From assembly GCA_963920635.1 (NCBI GenBank), contig OY987299.1, positions 22,274,901 to 22,338,900 of the forward strand: a stretch of 64,000 nucleotides of DNA. The letters run 5' to 3'. This document shows positions 10,883 through 21,270 of the stretch, one piece after another (the first letter of the stretch is position 1; the number at the start of each line of letters is the position of its first letter). This DNA comes from Pseudeuparius sepicola. Taxonomy: Eukaryota > Arthropoda > Insecta > Coleoptera > Anthribidae. The notes below the pieces were generated by a model. That model saw only the letters and a list, made by a program, of their open reading frames with translations, was not told where the DNA came from and made no database searches. A program made the translations under genes and the position numbers.

Positions 10883-11201
10883 TATATATTATCACTATCA
10901 CTGATTATCGTTTTTAGGAATTGAACAATGCTTATCATGAAGTTTACTACTCACAATCAATTTTATAGTGTACCTATTATTTAATCTATTTACATTTTAC
11001 CTATTATTTAACCTATTAAATAATTCCAACGTTTCCAAATGATTCGAAACGTTGGCATGATTAATGAAATAAAAACTATATTTGTCCAAGATAGCCGATA
11101 TTTTTGTTACCCTAAAATTATTAATAGCGTCTGTGGAAATAAATTATTATTGTACCTATATTTGTACCATTTTAATAATAGAAAGTTGTGTTGTAGATAT
11201 A
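10883..11201. other. AT-rich spacer between two foldbacks
   Basis: No gene or paired structure. The word AACGTTTCCAAATGATTCGAAACGTT (in two parts) at 11029-11054 is a small imperfect palindrome. Confidence 0.4.
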
Positions 11202-12111
11202 CAGGGTGTCCGGTAAGTATGGGGCAATCTCACAGGAGCAGGTAGGGGACGTCAAAATATTACGATTGAGCCCAACAACGGGTCAGATCTCAATAGTTAC
11301 TGAGATACAGGGCGTTGTAACTCTTTTTTTTTTCAATAGAATTATGGCAACATCTCCCAAAATAATCAAGCTGCTATACTGAAATTTGGCACTGCGGTTT
11401 TTGTGGGGATGGAGAATAAACAGAAAATTTAAATTTCTACGTATCTCACAGAGGGCGCCACTTGCTCTGTTTTTGGATCTTGCTTTTACTCGTAAGTTTG
11501 TTGAGGTTATCTTTTTGGTATTGCAGATCCATCATTTTAGTACATCTCCAACAAAAGTGTATACTTGTTTCATACCGACAGAATCAACCGTTTGCTTTAA
11601 AATCGACAAACGTTACCCAAAACACCTGCATGTTAACATTTTTTGAAACCTAAAATTTTCACCTACTGCTTTCAAATGTTACAAATTAACTGTGCTCATT
11701 TAAAGTGAGAAAAAAATCATTAAGAACAATGTTCCAAAAATTATTCCCTTTCAAAGTGGAAAGGAGAAATTATTTGAATTTAAGCAAATATGGACATCCT
11801 ATTTCAAGAAAACCAATGGTGTTTTAACCAGCCTATTTAGCATTTTTTTTCTTTAGTGTGAATGTACAGCTGATCTGTAACATTTGAAAGCGGTAGGTAA
11901 AAATTTTATGTTCCAAATGCTGGAGTTAACAGGTACCTATATGTTGGTGCACGTTTTTCCAATTTCAACGCAAACTAGTTGATTTTCTCCTTATGAAACA
12001 AGTATACACTTTTGTTTGCAAATGAAAAAATGAACTAAAATTATGGACCTGCAAGACTAAAAGGAGAACCTCAAAAAAGTTACTATAGTAAAAGCTCGAT
12101 ACAAAAACAGC

Positions 12112-12962
12112 CAAGGGCGTAGATAGCTTTTTCTTCCGGGGGGGTAATGGTAACTATTTATAGTTCGTCTGTTCCCCAATTATTAGGTTTTATTGCGATT
12201 TTATAAGTGGGTAGGTATGCATAAGTAAAGACTATTGTAAAGCCAAATAAAACCAACACTAGTAATATATTGAATAACAATATAGGTACTATATACTTAA
12301 AACAAAGAACAATGAAACAAACTCAAAATAAAAAATGATAAAAAATATAAAAATAAAATATCTTTGATGAAAACAGAAACCAAACAAAAAAATAACAGGA
12401 AAAAAATCAGTCTTTAAAAAACCTAATCTTAAAAAACAACATTTATAAACTAAAAAAGAAACAGTCAAAATATAAAAAAATAAAAATATATGCCCACATA
12501 AACCAGTTTTTATAGAACTAAATCTAAAATCCTTTTGTTACTATTATTGGCAAATCTGTTTAGCACCGCTTCAGGGCAAGGTTTTATATCCCTGTGAATA
12601 TGTAAAAGCGCCATCCCTACAAGCCTTCCTGTCCCATAGTGGACCTCAACCAAGATTTGAGTCTTTTTAAAGATGAAAAACTTCTTTCGGCCGAGGCTAC
12701 ACTTACAGGCAGTGTACACAGAATTTTCAAAAGTTCATTTATCATTCATTCATTAGGATCACACAAAGGTAATGTTTCAAAAGCCGAATTTGGCAGACTT
12801 TCTTTGCTAAAATTTTTAAATTTAATTTTCCAAAGTTCTATTTCGCTTAGTAAACTAGCAGCTATCAGATCCTTACTTTCATTGGTAAATTTGGATAAGG
12901 TTCTGGTTTTCTTGGGAGGGGTAATTACCCCCTCTACCCCCCCCCCCGTATCTACGCCCTTG
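12112..12962 (-). mobile_element. hAT element, family A, copy 1 (851 bp)
   Basis: The ends CAAGGGCGTAGAT and ATCTACGCCCTTG are flanked by a perfect 8-bp duplication AAAACAGC (12104-12111 and 12963-12970), diagnostic of hAT transposition. Poly-G and poly-C tracts lie just inside the ends. Only the C-terminal part of a transposase remains, on the minus strand, so it is internally deleted and non-autonomous. It sits in the right arm of the 11202-13243 foldback, so it is younger than that foldback. Confidence 0.92.
12510..12715 (-). pseudogene. hAT transposase C-terminal dimerisation region, frameshifted
   Basis: On the minus strand one frame reads LPVSVASAERSFSSLKRLKS, the signature of the hAT C-terminal dimerisation domain. 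A frameshift near 12640 then moves to a second frame reading RLVGMALLHIHRDI and ending NKRILDLVL before a stop. In intact hAT proteins this block follows the catalytic core, which is absent here. Copy 2 of the family has the same block at 38235-38430. Confidence 0.75.
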
Positions 12963-13243
12963 AAAACAGCGCAAGTGGCGCCCTCTCTGAGACACTTAGA
13001 AATTTACATTTTCAGCTTATTCTCTAACCCAAAAAACACAGCGGTAGGTACTATAAATTACAGTTCAGCAGCTTGATTATGTTGGGAGATATTGCCACAA
13101 TTCAATTTCAAAAAAAGAAATACATAACGCCCTGCATCTCAGTAACTATTTAAGTTTGACCCGTAGTTGTTAGGCTCAATAGTAATATTTTGATGTCCCC
13201 TACCTGGTCTTGCGAGATTGCCCCATACTTACCGGACACCCTG

Positions 13244-13848
13244 TATAGTAAGGTCCCATTTTAGGCTGTAACTGAGATTATAATATGATTATAGGTCACA
13301 GGTATGCAAACACTATATTTAAATAGTTTTTTCTTATGAAATTAATAATCGTTGTGTGTTTTAATAACATACCTAAATATTTTACATTATTTATATATTT
13401 TGCAACATGCAGTGTATTGCAGTAGGTACAGGTAAACATAAGTCATTGCCATTATATACAATAACTGTAATTATTAATTATTACCTAGATTAGAGACAAT
13501 ATTTTCAATAATTAAATAATTATTTTCAGAAAGTTCAAGATATTATTATCACTAGGTATACTTATGTTGTTTGCAGCTTCTGCAAAACAGTACTTAGCTT
13601 TATTTAGATTGATAAAAACATCAATAGCTCATTACACAAATTGACGAAGTTATTAAGATATCGGATGCAAACACCTTGACCGAGGGAAAGAAACGCATGC
13701 AAGCGAATTGAAATGCCCGTCATTGTTTTATACGTAGAAAAAAGGAGGCATCTTCTATAATAACTCACAGAAAACCTATAGAGGCAGCCATTGTCGAAGT
13801 CTAGGTCAAGAAAACGCGTAAATTTTTCCATATAAAACCATCCATACC
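13244..13848. other. AT-rich non-coding DNA
   Basis: No gene, paired ends or repeat family recognised. The open frame on the minus strand here has no domain or codon signal I can support. Confidence 0.4.
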
Positions 13849-14223
13849 TATACTAAAATAAAACAACTCTCACGCCTGATGTAAACAAAAACGTGTGCGT
13901 TGAGATTTTCGCCAGAGCCGCACTGAGGCACGATCTTTATTTAATTTTACTTTTACAATTGTTTATGTCAAAATATTTCGGAAAAAATTTATTGGCTTAA
14001 TTAAAATAAGTCAAAACATCGATAAAATTATTTGTGGCAGTGTCTAAATAGCTGAAAACAACAAGATAAAACCGCATAAATACGCTTTTGCGATCGAGTA
14101 CATCCCTGTTGCCAGACGCGCTGATATTTTATGGCCTATTCACCAATTGCCTTATTTCGCGGAACGTCATCGATCACGTGCTTTTATTTACGCCAGGCGT
14201 AAGAGTTACTTGATTTTAGTATA
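13849..14223. mobile_element. MITE with ~42-bp terminal inverted repeats, copy 1
   Basis: TATACTAAAATAAAACAACT at 13849 is mirrored by the end at 14223, and the arms continue through CGCCTGATGTAAACAAAA against TTTTATTTACGCCAGGCG. There is no ORF. A second, 3'-truncated copy with about 85% identity by eye lies at 18508-18846. TA next to the ends suggests a TA-targeting transposase. Confidence 0.8.
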
Positions 14224-16094
14224 GTAATAGAATTTCTATTGGTATAGGTACCTACTTATGGTTGAGTTACCATAAATATTTTCTTAGTTGTTCCAGCATC
14301 TTATTCAAACAAATGTGATATCAACATCAACATGTTTGGACGGAAATGTAAACTTTAGTAACATAATATATTCTATTAGAACTTTAAAAAATACGTTATA
14401 TATTAAATAGGTAAGATTAATGGGTTTAACGTAAATTTAATTTAATGTATCAGTATATTTACAAGCACCGAATAAGAGACAACAATAATAATACAAATTA
14501 CAAAAATAATAAATATCGTTGAAGAATCGTGCACAGTGCCCCGAACAAAACATCTCCCCAGCTCTCGACAAAATTTAAATATCAGTATATTACCAGTTCC
14601 CAGCAACGATTTCCTTGCACGTCAAGGAATCCGCCCATTCCAAAACCCAATTTGTATCGGCTTCAGAAAACTTCAACAAAATTAATAGTTCTTCTGTATT
14701 CGGCAAAAGCCGCCCCAGAAATTACGGCACCTCTTCTGTAATTTTCGACAATTTAGTGTGCATTTTGGCGCTCCTCTAATCCAAACGCTAAACCATTATT
14801 TAAATTGTTGTTTAAAGACTTTTTGTTTGCTTTTTGGTACGCATTCTTTTAGATGCAGAACAACGAAATCAAGATTTGTGACAAATGATAATAGCTTATA
14901 TGTAGATAAAGTGCAAAGTTGTAAAAACAGTAGTATTCCCTATACGTTAATAGAAAAAATTTGTAAATACAAAATGGTATAGTTCCTGAACAATACGTTG
15001 TATATAAAATATTAGACTTATTAATAAATGTGATAATAGTTAAGTTATATTATGCTTATACTTATTTCAGCTTCGGATGCTCATTAGGATATTTAATATT
15101 TATAGAAATATGTATGTTATTGTCAAACAATGTATTAGAAATATAAATGCAAAGCTAAAACTATAGTTATAAATGATAAATGCAATGCAAATGTCGATGT
15201 TACTTATAGGTAGTTCTGGTTCAGTTTAAAACTGGTTCCTAGATCAGTTTTGAAATGAAGGTGGAAACTTTTGGTCTCAAAAGAATGCTGACTGAACGAA
15301 CGCATTATCATTATCCGCGACTATGCGTTATAAAATGTAGATATATATTGTACAATAAATTATGAATTATTAAACGTATCTGTAGCTACATAAAATAAAA
15401 TATTAATAAATCATATTCATAATTGAAACCTTTGTTTTATTTGTTTGTGCGGGAAACAGAAACTAAAGTAAACATTGGTAATTGTTTTATGTAAATTATG
15501 GCTATTATGGACGTTGTGACGTCTGAATATTTATTAGGTAATTGAATAGGTTGGTAGATACATTCACATTGCCACTATATTGTCAGGAAATACCTAATAT
15601 TTTTACAATGATCTTAAGCGACGAAATGTCAAGAGTCATCACTTGTTGAAATAAGAACAGATTGTTTATTCAGAAGTTGAAGAAAGTCTGTCTGCAGTAT
15701 CTGCTTATGTAAATAGTAATTTACACAAGTCTGGAAAGGAGGTCATTGCAGTCATGACATGACGCTTCAAGCATGTTACATATTTATATTTACCATAATT
15801 CTTGTTCGGTGAGCATTACACAAATATGTATAAAAATTGATTGAATTATTTTAAGTAGGTACTTACCTACTTGGTTTGGTACTTATAATGTATTTTCTTT
15901 ACAATTCGCGCGACAAGCTTTTTGAAAACAAATTTTGAAAACCTACACTTATTTTATTCGTTTTAATACCTACAGGGCTCAAACAAAAGTGTGTTTTTTA
16001 AAAAAAGGTTTTTATTAACTATATTTTATTTTGTGCTTTTTAGTTAGCATGTCTTAATCTATGCATTTCTGATAACGCGTCATTATTATGTACA
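14224..16094. other. Long AT-rich stretch with no repeats seen
   Basis: No palindrome, TIR or domain-bearing frame is visible. The part at 14528-14790 is less AT-rich but its frames carry stops and no recognisable motif. Possible ancestral intergenic DNA. Confidence 0.45.
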
Positions 16095-16339
16095 AGGTGC
16101 ATTTTTTCCTGTGAGCTTTGAGCTACCATCTTGGGGCATCCGCAATATCAAAATTAGAATGACGTCACATATCCTGCGACATGTCAAGGAGGTTGTGAAG
16201 AAATAGTTAATCCGCCATCTTGTGGCGGCCGCCAAATTGGATTACTCACCTTATCGTTTTCTACTCGTCAAACCCTTTCATTTGGTATCCATATCAATAA
16301 GGGGGTTGAACAAAAAAGGTAATCCGCCATCTTGGAGCG
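16095..16339. other. Repeat-like DNA with CCGCCATCTTG words
   Basis: TGTACAAGGTGCATTTTTTCC at the left looks like a diverged TACAGGGTG-type end. The words CCATCTTG and CCGCCATCTTG occur three times (16125-16340). I could not find a paired right end. No gene. Confidence 0.3.
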
Positions 16340-16696
16340 GCGGTCACTCTCACAGTGCATACCTACCATTGGGATATCCGAAACCCGAAACGGTAAGAGA
16401 TACAGCCTGGGTTAAATTAGAGAAAAGTTGCGTTTTTATATGTCTTTCAATAATCTGAAAAGAAATCTAATATATCTTGGGTAGTTCCTGAAATATTGCT
16501 GAAAAACTGAAAATATGCGTTTTCTTTCTTCCTTCATAACTTTTTTTATATGTAATGGAAAATTTATGAAACCTGGCAATCTTACATTTCTCGATGTGAG
16601 CTTTTCAATGGAAATGTCAAATAAATCCTATACGCCAACTAGATTCTGAAATAATTGTTTCGGGTATCCCAATATGCACTAAGAGTGACCACCCTG
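16340..16696. mobile_element. CACCCTG-ended foldback, left end worn
   Basis: The left arm GGTCACTCTCACAGTGCATA and the right arm (about 16650-16696, ending GACCACCCTG before TA) are reverse complements, also sharing ATCCGAAAC against GTTTCGGGTAT. The left terminal CAGGGT is degenerate. Non-coding. Confidence 0.6.
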
Positions 16697-17266
16697 TATG
16701 CCTACTAACACCAAAAGTAAGTGCGAAATTGCACCTTGGAACTGGTTTGAAACTTAGTTGCAAGATTTTAATTATCATAATAATAATTATTATCTAATAC
16801 GCCCACGTTTGCTTGTTGATTCAACAGATTTCATATTCTACTAACTTTTCCAGCATTATCTATACGGGATGTCCGCGGATTTTGTAGACAAATTGTGACA
16901 ATTTGTAGAAAAAGGTAGATACCTATTTTATAGAACAAAAAGGTCCTATAAACATGACTGGTGTGTAAACTATTATTATCTCTGTTTTCTTGTTTTATTT
17001 TTTATCTTTGAAACGGAAAGAGATAAGAGATATCGATTTCAAACTCGGTATGTAGTAATAAGTCCACAGGTGTGCTGAAGATTCACCAGTGTCGTGCAAG
17101 GAGGTAACATTGCACCCTCTTTTTAAACATAATTTTTACGTCAAGGGATTTGAAAAGATTCGGTTAATTCTTTAATTTTTAATACTATTTTATTTTTGGA
17201 GAAAGAGTCTCTTGTAAAATTTTCGTGAGTGTGTTACTTTTGAGAAATTTGAAAATAGTTATTTAT

Positions 17267-17382
17267 GTACCAAGGCACTGAAGTTCAACTTTTTATGACT
17301 CATGTGGAATTTAGTTGCCGAGGCCTCTGGCCGAGGCAAATAAACCACATGAGTCATAAAAAGAACTTCAGTGCCGAGGTAC
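17267..17382 (+). repeat. 116-bp near-perfect hairpin
   Basis: GGCACTGAAGTTC with TTTTTATGACTCATGTGG is answered by CCACATGAGTCATAAAAA with GAACTTCAGTGCC. The apex GAGGCCTCTGGCCGAG forms its own small stem. The stem contains two AP-1-like sites, TGACTCA and TGAGTCA. It is kept in all four copies of the repeat. Confidence 0.8.
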
Positions 17383-17775
17383 ATATTATTTTTTTTTTTA
17401 AATCGGAAAAAAAATATTTTATTAGGCAAGAAAATAATCATAAGGGATCACCCGTCCATGAACCGACTACGCGCGGCGTTGCTTGACTTTGACGATCGCT
17501 CTACCTAGGTCAAGTAAGACAAGACACGGCACCTTCGTACAGAAAAACCACACTGCTGCTTCTTGTGCAGCCTCCACAACAAAGCTATTTATATTCAAAC
17601 CTACTAAAATATGTATACTAAAGGATTGGGCTTCTATAGGAAACAATTTCGCAATGTGTACGAAAAGTTAAATGGGCCTTTATTGCCCGGGTTTTGAATA
17701 TTTGGTCACTTTTGACGGGCGATGGCTAAGCGTCTGACGTTTGATGTTTACATCTCGCCAAGGCCTACTTATTGT

Positions 17776-17998
17776 AGGCGAAAAGTATGTATAATTATTA
17801 TGTTGAATTTAACACTACAATTTGTTTCTGGGGGGGGGGTATGGTTTAGACATTGTTAATTTCTGGAATGTTTTTCGGTTGACTGATGAGAATTCTTCAA
17901 ATTACTCAATGTAAAATTGTACCTGAGGATGGCCGCTGAGCCGAAACGTACGTAGTGAAAACTATTTTAATAAATATTGTTTTATTCGGTCGAATCCC
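17776..17998 (+). mobile_element. Insertion with a hammerhead-ribozyme-like core
   Basis: Present only in copy 1 of the hairpin repeat. At 17923-17929 CTGAGGA fits the CUGANGA core of hammerhead ribozymes; it is followed by a short GGC...GCC stem and GAAAC (17943-17947), then CGTACGTA. The same order is known from the minimal hammerheads of Penelope-like retroelements, which end in AT-rich tails like the one here (TTTTAATAAATATTG). A G-run sits at 17830-17839. Assigning it to that family is inference. Confidence 0.4.
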
Positions 17999-18239
17999 AA
18001 GAAACTTTTGGGACACTTCACTGCCGATTTCAAGAAAAATAATTTTCATGCATGATAGTTGGTAGAGAAATTTCAAAATTAGCCATGCAGATGGCCTGTT
18101 TAGCGTTTTCTTACACGCTATGCAGTGATGAATCTAAATGGGCATAGTTCTTTCACGCACCTATGATATAGGTGACCTGTTACTACATATACCTAGTTTA
18201 AAGTCGATATCTCTTTTCGTTCCAGAAATAAATAATAAA

Positions 18240-18240
<1 letters not shown>

Positions 18241-18276
<36 letters not shown>
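18241..18276. repeat. (AAT)n microsatellite
   Basis: About twelve uninterrupted trinucleotide units in the right arm of the 16865-18418 element; the left arm has only short AT-rich words at the mirrored place, so it expanded after the arms formed. Confidence 0.9.
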
Positions 18277-18507
18277 TCTTACCCTCACAATACTCCAATA
18301 CTGAAATAATAATTTTTAAACGCTTTATATCTCGAAAACTAAGGATTTATAGAGTCATGTGTGAGCGAACTGTTAGTTTTTATGTCAAAGTTTATTTACA
18401 AAAATCGCGCACACCCTGTATATCTTTATCCTAAGTGCTTTAAGAAGTCTTTTGGGATTGGGATTTATCCAAGTACCTATACAAAAAATACAATACAAGC
18501 TACTAGG

Positions 18508-18846
18508 TATACTAAAATCAAGCAACTCTGACGCCTGGCGTAAACAAGAGCACGTGCGTTGAGATATTCGCCAGGGTCGCACTGAGGCACGACCTTTATT
18601 TAATTTTAGTTTTACAATTGTTTACATCAAAATATTTCGGAAAAAATTATTGGCTTAATTAAAACGGCTCAACACGTTGATAAAATTATTTTTGGCAGTG
18701 TCTAAATAGCCGAAAACAACAAGATAAAACCGCATAACTACACTTTTGCGATCGAGTACGTCCCTGTTGCCGAGTCGGGTGAAATTTTATAGCCTACCGA
18801 CCAATCGCGGAACGTCATTGAACACGTGGTTTTATTTACGTCAGGC
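18508..18846. mobile_element. MITE with long TIRs, copy 2 (right end lost)
   Basis: Matches 13849-14223 from TATACTAAAATC through GTTTTATTTACGTCAGGC; the last ~25 bases of the right TIR are missing and are replaced by CTCGATTTCC. No ORF. Confidence 0.75.
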
Positions 18847-19711
18847 ATTCCTCGATTTCCTATATAGAGTTTAAAATTATCTCTGTAGGATCAAAAGCGG
18901 AATTCGAAATTTTTTGCCAAGCTAGACAGGTCAGGATTATTCAGAATTTAGATAAGATTGACTTATACGTTCTTTGAGAGCGGATCAACTTAAAAGAAAA
19001 GTATGAGTAAAAACGACTTTTATTTTCCGTTCCACCTAACCCCACGTTCTGGAAATGTTTATCATATAGTGCCGAACAATCTGGATAATATCAATTAACT
19101 ATTATAAGGATATAGCACCTGGACCGGGCGGCGTCGTATAGGGCACAATCCCACCTCCGGGGCCCGCCTTTAAAATATGCAATTATTCTAATAAATCCAT
19201 TTCCCTAATTTATTCCCGGCGCAACGGCCGGTTTAGTAAAAACAACTTAACTGCGAGGTGTGAAATTTTATGGACGGGGCCCCTCCCCCGACGGCTCGGG
19301 CCCTGCGGGGCGCTTCGCGCGGCACCGCTTTGAAGGGGCCCGGCGGTCCTCGGCGAGGGCCCCACGGCCGAACCTGCTTTTCATACAATGTGGGAGACGA
19401 GGTGTTTGTAATGCGTCCCATTGTGGACATAATTGCTTATGCCCGGCGCGTTAAAACATTAGGCGATGGATAAGCGATGGCCTGTTGTGGTTGGATGACT
19501 TGGTATTCCTTGGTCGTGCCGATATCAATTGTGATAATTAAAAAGTGGGTCAATTTTAGGCTCTTTTTTTATTTTTCGAAACTGGCCGGTGGCGGCCACT
19601 GACAGACACAACAGGTGCAGACCGATTCAGCTAAGAGGGTGTTTAGTTTAGTTTAGTTAGTTCTTGAGTTAAATAGATATAATTGCACTACTTCAAAATA
19701 TATGTTTGTGT
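18847..19711. promoter_or_regulatory. Non-repetitive segment with a GC-rich island (19120-19480)
   Basis: Positions 19120-19480 are clearly GC-rich in an AT-rich window and match no other sequence here. The frames are open but overlapping and without motifs, so I do not call a gene. ATGCAATTATTCTAAT (19177-19192) has homeodomain-type cores. As the nearest GC island downstream of FoxB it may be a distal enhancer or the edge of an unseen exon; both are inference. Confidence 0.3.
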
Positions 19712-19840
19712 TATACTTCTTTGAAAACACCTAATTTTCATCTGTATATTAGTAATAATGCGTGAAAAAGGCTTTTTTATTATACCTACTTCTTTGAAAA
19801 CACCTTATTTTCATCTGTTTTAGCAATAATGAAAGATGGG
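19712..19840. repeat. Two-unit tandem repeat (~75 bp)
   Basis: ACTTCTTTGAAAACACCT plus TTTTCATCTGT and the following AATAATG occur twice, at about 19715 and 19789. Non-coding. Confidence 0.7.
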
Positions 19841-20236
19841 GTTTTTCGAGCTAGCGCACGGAAACAACGCGAATAAAAATACCGAATATATTGCCTTAAA
19901 ATATAAATATACAACAAAGTAAACTAAATTTAAGAAACTCTATATATGCTCTCTGATATTATTTAACATGTACCTATTTTGTATTTTAATTCGTAAGTGT
20001 TTCAATATTTAGATACATTTCTGTAATATTTTTTACGTTTTATTCACCTTATCTGACAATAACTAATTTAAACAAAGCACCTTTGAAATAATTTGAGAGT
20101 AGCCATGGAAACGCATCATACATACCAAACACTATATTGTCTGCATTGTTTATTTTTTGTCAATTAAATTTATTATAATATGCCGATAAAATGTTTTAAG
20201 TTTCCGTTTTCAAAAAAGTATAATAAAAAATATCGT
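19841..20236. other. AT-rich non-coding DNA
   Basis: Nothing recognisable in this stretch. Confidence 0.4.
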
Positions 20237-20411
20237 TCATTACACGTCCAGAAATAGATTTTTCCGTGCTAGCATGACTTCCCTTGTCACTTGTCCCTTG
20301 TCAATTTGTCACGCGCGCACGGAAAAATCTTTATTTCCAGACTCGTAATGAAATATACTATTTCAAGTTAGCTCACGGAATAGTATATTTCATTACGAGT
20401 CTGGAAATAAA
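20237..20411. repeat. Three-armed inverted repeat
   Basis: One block, containing TTTATTTCCAGACTCGTAAT, occurs in alternating orientation: a worn copy at about 20237-20275, a full copy at 20312-20363 and its near-perfect complement at 20378-20411. GCACGGAAAAATC also faces GATTTTTCCGTGC. Three alternating arms suggest a foldback that duplicated one arm. Confidence 0.7.
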
Positions 20412-20486
20412 TCTGTCAAATAAATAAAAATAATCTGTCAATTAAAAAAATCACAATCATTCCCTTTTGCTAACTGCGAACAAATA

Positions 20487-21270
20487 CAGGGACCGGCAGA
20501 AAGTTGGACACAAAAATTTAATATTTTTAAACTCTGATTTCGATTAATTTAAATTTCTAGCTGCTAATCGAACACAATTCAAGTTTAGTAGCAAATTCAT
20601 GTGTTGTCCGATGATAAATTGCGCTTGCGGTATTTTGATTTTTTGTAATAATTTGGTCGAAAAAAATACAAAAAAAGTTAAGTTTCTTTTTTTTGACTAG
20701 GTGGCTGTAACTTTAAATCTGACATCCGCACCTTTGATTCCAAACAACTTTTGTAAGGAACTTTTTACCGTATTTTAAAAAATAAGTGTACTTTACTCTT
20801 GATTGTTTTGACATTTTTGAATCTACTTCGTATACAAAAATAGTATATTATACACTTAGGTTGAGAAGTGAGCCATTATATAGGTACCGAGCTTTTTTAT
20901 ATCCTGAGGCGCGTAGCGCCGAAAGATATAATATGCGAGGTAAATAATGGCCTTCTCAACCGAAGTGTATATATAGAATTTTTTTTACTACTAACATTGA
21001 AATATTGCCATATTTTAGAAAATTTTAATTATTTACCTAGGTATTTTTTATGATTCATTATTTACCTAGGGTGAGAAATATTACTTCTCATTAGAAAAAT
21101 GAGGTAAATAATGGTGATTTCTCAGGTTAGTAGTAAAAGAAGGTATTTAAATTTTGATATGTGCGTTTTGAGTTTGAAATGATGCACCAACTTTTATCAA
21201 GAATAAAATTTTCTGAGAAATTAATAATAAAGAAGTTTTCCATTTGTGTCCAACTTTCTGGCGGTCACTG
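20487..21270. mobile_element. TIR element, CAGGGACCG/CGGTCACTG ends, 784 bp
   Basis: CAGGGACCGGCAGAAAGTTG at 20487 is mirrored by AACTTTCTGGCGGTCACTG ending at 21270; TA flanks both ends. The arms are ~30 bases. Inside are a strong hairpin at 20845-20974 (TACACTTAGGTTGAGAAG against CTTCTCAACCGAAGTGTA, apex GGCGCGTAGCGCC) and a group of ATTATTTACC words up to 21120. No transposase. Confidence 0.75.

Larger units (their letters stand above)
11202..13243. mobile_element. CAGGGTGT-ended foldback hosting a hAT insertion
   Basis: The left end CAGGGTGTCCGGTAAGTATG (11202) is mirrored by the right end at 13243, with TATA on both sides (11198-11201 and 13244-13247). The arms are about 450 bases; GAGGGCGCCACTTG on the left faces CAAGTGGCGCCCTC on the right. 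An 851-bp hAT element plus its duplication splits the right arm; removing it leaves a foldback of about 1.18 kb. A diverged relative lies near 49070-49340. No own coding sequence. Confidence 0.85.
17252..18045 (+). mobile_element. Conserved-hairpin repeat, copy 1
   Basis: The same sequence occurs at 33832-34445, on the minus strand at 60585-61798, and from 63801 to the window end. Copy 1 starts AGTTATTTATGTACCAAGG, has a 116-bp hairpin (17267-17382), then GGGATCACCCGTCCATGAAC, and ends TTTGGGACACTTCACTGCCG near 18020. A 220-base insertion (17776-17998) interrupts it. No coding capacity. The family is unidentified; the repeated boundaries show it is mobile or was. Confidence 0.75.
16865..18418. 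mobile_element. Foldback with worn CGGGATG/CACCCTG ends and TATA duplication
   Basis: TATA (16861-16864) precedes CGGGATGTCCGCGGATTTTG, and the right end, GCGCGCACACCCTG-like, stops at 18418 before TATA (18419-18422). The arms pair around GTAGTAATAAGTCCACAGG (17053-17071) and CCTGTTACTACATA (18177-18190), and GAGATATCGAT against TCGATATCTC. Its interior was later occupied by the hairpin repeat at 17252-18045. Confidence 0.65.

Noticed and set aside
18241..18276. Direct repeat suggesting a CRISPR-like or satellite array
   Set aside because: Simple (AAT)n microsatellite without spacers.
19233..19473. Three overlapping open frames in the GC island
   Set aside because: Overlapping on both strands, low complexity, no motif; explained by GC content.
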